Assembly: GCA_003531115.1 (NCBI GenBank)
Contig: DQHT01000062.1
Location: forward strand, 1-17,499
Length of the DNA: 17,499 nucleotides
Origin: Bacteroidota bacterium
Lineage (GTDB): Bacteria > Bacteroidota > Bacteroidia > UBA8524
Reading direction: 5' to 3'
The position numbers and the translations under genes were made by a program. The notes beneath the pieces were generated by a model. It had not been told where the DNA came from and ran no database searches. It was given only the letters and a program-made list of their open reading frames with translations. The stretch's first letter is position 1, and each line of letters starts with the position of its first letter. This document shows, piece by piece, positions 13,083-17,499 of the stretch.

Positions 13083-16000
13083 ATGAAAAAAGTTCTACTA
13101 TTTATCTTCTTCCTGATGGCCATTCTGGTTACAGAAAAGGCCCAGGCAACCCACGTTATGGGATCGGACATCGTGTACCGATGTTTGGGTAACGGGAAAT
13201 ATGAAGTTATTGTTCGGGTTTATCGCGATTGTAATGGTGTTCAGCTATCTCAATCGAATGTAGTTGCCCGATGCAGTTCTTCTACCATCACGATCTCCAG
13301 TCAAACCAAGGTTTCTGTAAGGGACATCACGGGTATCGATGCCAACTGTCCTACACAGAGCCGTTGTTCCGGATCCTTTCAGTATGGTGTTGAAGAACAT
13401 ATCTGGAAAATGACACTCGACCTGAGCAACTCATCATGTTGCGAATGGACCCTAAGCTGGGAACAGTGTTGCCGGAACAGTAATATCACTACCGGTCAGG
13501 CGGATCAAAACTTCTTTACCACGGCCACATTGAACAAATGTGTGACCCCGTGTAACAGCTCCCCTGACTTTACCAACCCACCGGTAGCGATCATTTGTTA
13601 TAACCAGGATTTCGTGTTTAACAACGGAGCCCTGGATACAGTAGACTCAGGTGACTCATTGAGTTATGAACTGGTAAACGGATTAATCGGTTTGAACTCA
13701 TCTGTGACCTATTCGGGAAATTACTCCCCGGTACGTCCGATGAACTTTTTCGGCTTTCCGAACCAGAACCTTTCATGGCCTGCCGGTTTCCGTCTGGACC
13801 CATTAACAGGTGACCTTATGTTCCGTCCAAATCAGGTAAACCAGATCGCTATTGTGGTTATGGAGGTGAAAGAATGGAGGATGGTAAATGGTACCATGCA
13901 GGTCGTCGGGCGAACCCGAAGGGACATGCAGATCATTGTGGTCAACTGTCCGAATAACAAAGTACCAAAAATATTACCTCCATACAGCAAACAAGCTTGT
14001 GCGGGACAAACCACCTGTATCACCATCAAAACAGACGATGACGATACGGGGGATACCGTACGGATTACCTGGAACCGGGGTATTAAGGGAGCGACCTTTA
14101 CACATAACAGTGGATCAGTGAAACATGCTGAAGGGGAGGTATGCTGGACACCGACTAAAAATGACATTAGTAATATCCCCTATACGTTTACGATAACGGC
14201 CAGGGATGACGCCTGTCCTTTGGCAGGCCAATCGGTCAGGGCCTTTTCGATATTCGTCAGGGAAACGCCTGAGGCAACGCTGGAAAGCGAAGTGTTAACC
14301 TGTGGACGGGTGGCTATCTATCATAGCAATCCAAAAAATTATGCGGGTTATCAGTTCAATTACCAGATCCGGGATAGTATGAGTACGCCGGTATGGTCGG
14401 GCAACTCGGTGATCGACACGGCCTTTTTGCAGCCGGGCAGGTATACCCTTTTCCTGAACATGCAAACCTCAACGCCGTGTTTCAATATTGTAACGGATAC
14501 GATCGTCGTACCTGAATTTGTCAGGGTGAACATACCGAGCGACACGTTTATCTGCGCAGGAAATCCGATGACCATTGTATCTACGACCAGTGGAGGAAAC
14601 TCACCTTACGAGTATGAGTGGCGCAAAACGGGCGATACAACATTCGCGGACTCGATTCTGACGACCTCAACACAAATTACGGTCAATCCGGATACGAACG
14701 CCATCTATTCTGTACAGGTAAAGGATGCCAATGGATGTTTTAACTGGGATACGGTTAATATCACCTGGCGCCCCTTGCCGCCGGCATATGTGGGGCCTGA
14801 TGTTCGGGTATGCGTTGGTACACTGGTAACGCTGGATGGCGGAAACGACTCCACCCAGCTGACCTATGAATGGAACACGGGGGATACGAGCAGGATTATC
14901 TATGTATCCGACAGCTTGAATTATATCGTAAAAGTTACCGATACCATAGGCTGTTACAATTTCGACACCACGGAAGTGCGGGTGAACGATCCACGGCCAC
15001 AACTTGGTTCGGATATCTGGCGCTGTGAAAAAGACACGGTAAGGATCCCGGCTATCGGAGCAGATACCTACCAATGGTTTTATACCGACATGTATAATCC
15101 TGCGGGAGGAAACACACCGATCGGAACGAACAGCTATTATGATTATATCGTAACTCAATCCAGAAGTTTGACCGTAAAAGGAACACAAACATACATGGGG
15201 GTTACCTGTTCGGCTATCGATTCGATCATGATCAACATGAACCCGCTACCTACGATTGTGTTTAATCCCCAGGGGCCACATTGTGTTGACGCAGGACCTA
15301 TCTCGCTGATGACCTATCTGGATTTCCCTACCTTGTATACAGGAACCTGGAGAAGTGATGCGAATCCGACCTATGTACAAGGCGGAATATTCTATCCGAA
15401 CCTGAGCGGACCCAGTGGAAACCCGCAACAGCATCAGGTTATCTATCGGGTAACCGACCAGAACGGCTGTACCAAAGAGGCACCGGTACGTGTTAATGTA
15501 CTTCCATTGCCTGAGATTCAGTTGGTCGATTCAGCGGTGCTTTGCGGAGATGTTGCAGAACTAGACCTGAGCCAGTCGGGAGGATTATTCGTAAAACACT
15601 CACCGGCTATGGCCCTGGGAGTACCTACCTGGTCAAGTTTAAATGGCAACCCTACCGTCAATGCCAATATTGTAAAAAACCCACCGAACAACCAAAAATT
15701 GTTGGTGAGCAATTTGCCACAGGGACAAGTTTATCCATTGCTGTATACCTATAAAAACAATACAACAAATTGTACGAATAAGGATACGATCTATGTACGG
15801 GTAAAAACCGTTCCGAATACCAATGCAGGAACCCTTCCGCAGTATTGCTGGAATGATGCGCCGGTGGATCTGAACTCAGCAGCCAAACCATCCCCTGCGG
15901 GCGGTACCTGGACAGCCAATGGCATTCCCCTGAATGCTTCGAATAACGGCTTCCTTCCTGCCGATGTTGGTGCAGCCAATAAGTTCAAACTACCCGGATC

Positions 16001-17426
16001 ACAGGTAACCTTTACCTATACCTATGTGCTTGAAGGCTGTCCGAAAAGCGATGATGTCACCACACTGATCAAGGGAATTCCTGACGTGAGTCTGAATCCA
16101 CTGGCAGGAATCTGTGAAGACAGCATGGCTATTGACCTGACAAACAGAGGCACACCATATTCATTCGGAGCAGGAGTATGGTCGGGTGATGGAGTAACAG
16201 ATAACAAATTCGATCCGATTGCAGCGGGAGTGGGCTTCCATTGGTTGAAATACACCTACAAGAGTCCGAACACACAGTGTACGAACGACGCAAGCTTCCA
16301 GACAGAAGTACAAGCTAAGCCTACATTGACATTCCAGAGTCCGGATGCGGCCTGTGAAGGATTGTCGTTTGTACTTGATGTAGCTATACAGAACGCACCA
16401 GGATTTATGTGGACACGTTTGGGCGATGGGGTATTTGAAACGGCCGGTAGTGGTAAAACAGTATCTTACCTGCTGAAAACAGAATATTTCCCGGGAACAA
16501 ATGACAACAATAACGAAGGCTTTATCATCCTTGGCGAAACCACCAACCCGAGATTTTGCCAACCTGCCCGCCTGACCCAAAGTGTAGAGATCTTCCCGAT
16601 TCCTTCCATTGAAATTACCGAGCCGGAAGATGGTTGCGATACGCTTACCCGCACACTGGTGGCTATTACGGATGCCGAACCGGGATATTGGTTAGAGTGG
16701 AGCTTTGGCGACGGAACCGACACTTTCGGACAGAATATACCGAGTGTAAGCCATACCTGGATGAACGGACCCGGAACCAAGACGATCAACCTGATCATCC
16801 ATTCTGACTCAGCCTTTGGATGGTGTAGAAACGAAGCCCTTCCGGTTGATGTGGAAGTATTCCCGACGCCGGTAGCTAAGATCGATGCCAACAGGTTCAG
16901 AACAACGGTTGCCTTGCCGGGCATTCAGTTCTATGATAAATCAACCATCGGTGGCGGTGGTACCATTGACTACTGGTTCTGGACCTTCGGCGACAGGAAC
17001 AACTCCAGCTCAACAGAGCAGAATCCGTTCTTTGAATACCCGATCACGGAGCCTACCGATACAGGAACCTTCCCGATCATCCTTTATGTGAGAACACCGG
17101 AGGGTTGTGAGGCTTATGCACATGAAACGATCATCATCCAGCCGGATATCACCGTATTTATTCCAAATGCTTTTACACCGAACGGATTTGGAGAAGCGAA
17201 AAACGACCGGTTCTTTGTGATCGCCGATGGATTTGAAAGCTTTGAGATCACCATTTTCAACCGCTGGGGAGAACGGGTTTACCGTTCAACAGATATCCTG
17301 GAAGGATGGGATGGGATGTACAAAGGAGCCGAGGCCCAACAGGATGTGTATATGTACATTGTGAGGGTAACCTCAATGGCAGGTAAGGAGTTCGAATATT
17401 ACGGAACAATTACCCTGCTACGCTAG
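13083..17426 (+). CDS. Giant secreted/surface modular protein with gliding-motility-type (CHU_C, T9SS type B) C-terminal domain
   Basis: A 1447-residue protein, probably an adhesin or matrix protein. From the ATG at 13083 (an in-frame TTG at 13068 is less likely) it has a signal peptide cut after AQA (residue 22). A cysteine-rich N-terminal module follows (T-H-V-M-G-S-D-I-V-Y-R-C, Y-R-D-C-N, and CC pairs at 119-120 and 129-130), as in large PKD-type Bacteroidota surface proteins. The next part (about 170-440) includes an A-G-F-R-L-D-P-L-T-G-D block and a cadherin-like W-N-R-G-I...C-W-T-P-T region. From 477 to 1355 there are about ten Ig/PKD-like units of 72-101 residues; the last two are PKD domains with W-S-F-G-D-G (about 1206) and T-F-G-D-R (1301). 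The end (1356-1447; F-I-P-N-A-F-T-P-N-G, I-F-N-R-W-G-E-R-V-Y, W-D-G) is the CHU_C domain that targets cargo to the type IX secretion system. The ligand is unknown. Confidence 0.92.
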   Translation: MKKVLLFIFFLMAILVTEKAQATHVMGSDIVYRCLGNGKYEVIVRVYRDCNGVQLSQSNVVARCSSSTITISSQTKVSVRDITGIDANCPTQSRCSGSFQYGVEEHIWKMTLDLSNSSCCEWTLSWEQCCRNSNITTGQADQNFFTTATLNKCVTPCNSSPDFTNPPVAIICYNQDFVFNNGALDTVDSGDSLSYELVNGLIGLNSSVTYSGNYSPVRPMNFFGFPNQNLSWPAGFRLDPLTGDLMFRPNQVNQIAIVVMEVKEWRMVNGTMQVVGRTRRDMQIIVVNCPNNKVPKILPPYSKQACAGQTTCITIKTDDDDTGDTVRITWNRGIKGATFTHNSGSVKHAEGEVCWTPTKNDISNIPYTFTITARDDACPLAGQSVRAFSIFVRETPEATLESEVLTCGRVAIYHSNPKNYAGYQFNYQIRDSMSTPVWSGNSVIDTAFLQPGRYTLFLNMQTSTPCFNIVTDTIVVPEFVRVNIPSDTFICAGNPMTIVSTTSGGNSPYEYEWRKTGDTTFADSILTTSTQITVNPDTNAIYSVQVKDANGCFNWDTVNITWRPLPPAYVGPDVRVCVGTLVTLDGGNDSTQLTYEWNTGDTSRIIYVSDSLNYIVKVTDTIGCYNFDTTEVRVNDPRPQLGSDIWRCEKDTVRIPAIGADTYQWFYTDMYNPAGGNTPIGTNSYYDYIVTQSRSLTVKGTQTYMGVTCSAIDSIMINMNPLPTIVFNPQGPHCVDAGPISLMTYLDFPTLYTGTWRSDANPTYVQGGIFYPNLSGPSGNPQQHQVIYRVTDQNGCTKEAPVRVNVLPLPEIQLVDSAVLCGDVAELDLSQSGGLFVKHSPAMALGVPTWSSLNGNPTVNANIVKNPPNNQKLLVSNLPQGQVYPLLYTYKNNTTNCTNKDTIYVRVKTVPNTNAGTLPQYCWNDAPVDLNSAAKPSPAGGTWTANGIPLNASNNGFLPADVGAANKFKLPGSQVTFTYTYVLEGCPKSDDVTTLIKGIPDVSLNPLAGICEDSMAIDLTNRGTPYSFGAGVWSGDGVTDNKFDPIAAGVGFHWLKYTYKSPNTQCTNDASFQTEVQAKPTLTFQSPDAACEGLSFVLDVAIQNAPGFMWTRLGDGVFETAGSGKTVSYLLKTEYFPGTNDNNNEGFIILGETTNPRFCQPARLTQSVEIFPIPSIEITEPEDGCDTLTRTLVAITDAEPGYWLEWSFGDGTDTFGQNIPSVSHTWMNGPGTKTINLIIHSDSAFGWCRNEALPVDVEVFPTPVAKIDANRFRTTVALPGIQFYDKSTIGGGGTIDYWFWTFGDRNNSSSTEQNPFFEYPITEPTDTGTFPIILYVRTPEGCEAYAHETIIIQPDITVFIPNAFTPNGFGEAKNDRFFVIADGFESFEITIFNRWGERVYRSTDILEGWDGMYKGAEAQQDVYMYIVRVTSMAGKEFEYYGTITLLR
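14511..17147 (+). repeat. Tandem array of about ten Ig/PKD-like modules within the giant protein
   Basis: Boundaries were placed by eye at recurrent linker motifs of the type P-L-P-x-I/V or P-x-P, each followed by a conserved Cys. They fall at residues 477, 564, 636, 721, 808, 909, 998, 1080, 1172 and 1261, with the CHU_C domain at 1356. Unit lengths are 87, 72, 85, 87, 101, 89, 82, 92, 89 and 95, mean about 88. Units 721-1080 share a G-x-W-S/T/R core strand and a Y-x-Y/V-T/K penultimate strand. The repeats are diverged in sequence, and I saw no long near-identical nucleotide copies. Confidence 0.6.
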
Positions 17427-17447
17427 CCATCCATAAACAGATAAATG

Positions 17448-17481
17448 AAAAACCACCGTTAGCAATAGCGGTGGTTTTTTT
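17448..17481 (+). terminator. Intrinsic terminator after the giant protein gene
   Basis: A GC-rich stem (ACCACCG paired with CGGTGGT) is extended by A-T pairs at the base and by U-A/A-U pairs at the top, and is capped by a GCAA tetraloop (17462-17465). It is followed by a run of seven T (17475-17481). It begins 22 bases after the TAG at 17424-17426. The A-tract on the 5' side makes it potentially bidirectional. Confidence 0.9.
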
Positions 17482-17499
17482 ATGTGTGCCGTGCATGGT

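Noticed and set aside
14667..15188. A 173-codon minus-strand frame inside the giant protein gene
   Set aside because: It is antisense to the repeat array and mirrors its repetitive codon use; it has no signal, domain or promoter.
14511..17147. CRISPR-like or minisatellite DNA repeats in the giant gene
   Set aside because: The periodicity is at the protein level, units vary from 72 to 101 residues, and I found no near-identical repeated DNA segments.

Overview
The window looks like chromosomal DNA from a member of the Bacteroidota. The strongest evidence is a 1447-residue secreted protein ending in a gliding-motility-type (CHU_C, type IX secretion type B) C-terminal domain. Several genes also have the Bacteroidota -7 promoter consensus TAnnTTTG just before the start codon, there are no clear Shine-Dalgarno sites, and the GlyA and RNase HII sequences are of Bacteroidota type. 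I cannot place it below phylum. Gene density is very high: no gap between genes exceeds about 105 bases, many genes overlap, and I see no tRNA, rRNA, CRISPR array, insertion sequence or phage gene.

Layout. (1) 1-166, minus: the 5' end of gcvT (glycine cleavage T protein), cut by the window edge. (2) 240-1049, plus: a cysteine-variant Lgt-like membrane transferase, divergent from gcvT. (3) 1039-4049, minus: a run of four overlapping genes, read from 4049 downward: a small secreted protein, a GT4-type glycosyltransferase, rnhB (RNase HII) and a diacylglycerol-kinase-family lipid kinase. (4) 4097-8054, plus: a polysaccharide assembly cassette of flippase (Wzx-like), chain-length regulator (Wzz-like) and O-antigen polymerase/ligase (Wzy/WaaL-like), followed 23 bases later by glyA (8078-9352). 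(5) 9349-11199, minus: three overlapping genes for two lipoproteins and an outer-membrane-type protein, none assigned a function. (6) 11253-12979, plus: an FNR-type flavin reductase translationally coupled to a radical SAM/SPASM protein. (7) 13083-17426, plus: the large secreted modular protein, preceded by an 18-base palindrome and followed by a strong intrinsic terminator.

How the genes work together. Most of the window serves the cell envelope: polysaccharide flipping, polymerisation and length control, a lipid kinase, an Lgt-like enzyme, lipoproteins and a giant surface or secreted protein. Housekeeping genes (gcvT, rnhB, glyA) are scattered among them. gcvT and glyA both act in glycine/one-carbon metabolism but are about 8 kb apart and not co-transcribed. 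I found no single system I can defend as wholly new. The points most worth following up are the substituted active-site motif of the Lgt-like protein, the Wzz and Wzy frames separated only by one stop codon, the FNR/radical-SAM pair, the uncharacterised lipoprotein trio, and the ten-module architecture and 5' palindrome of the giant protein.
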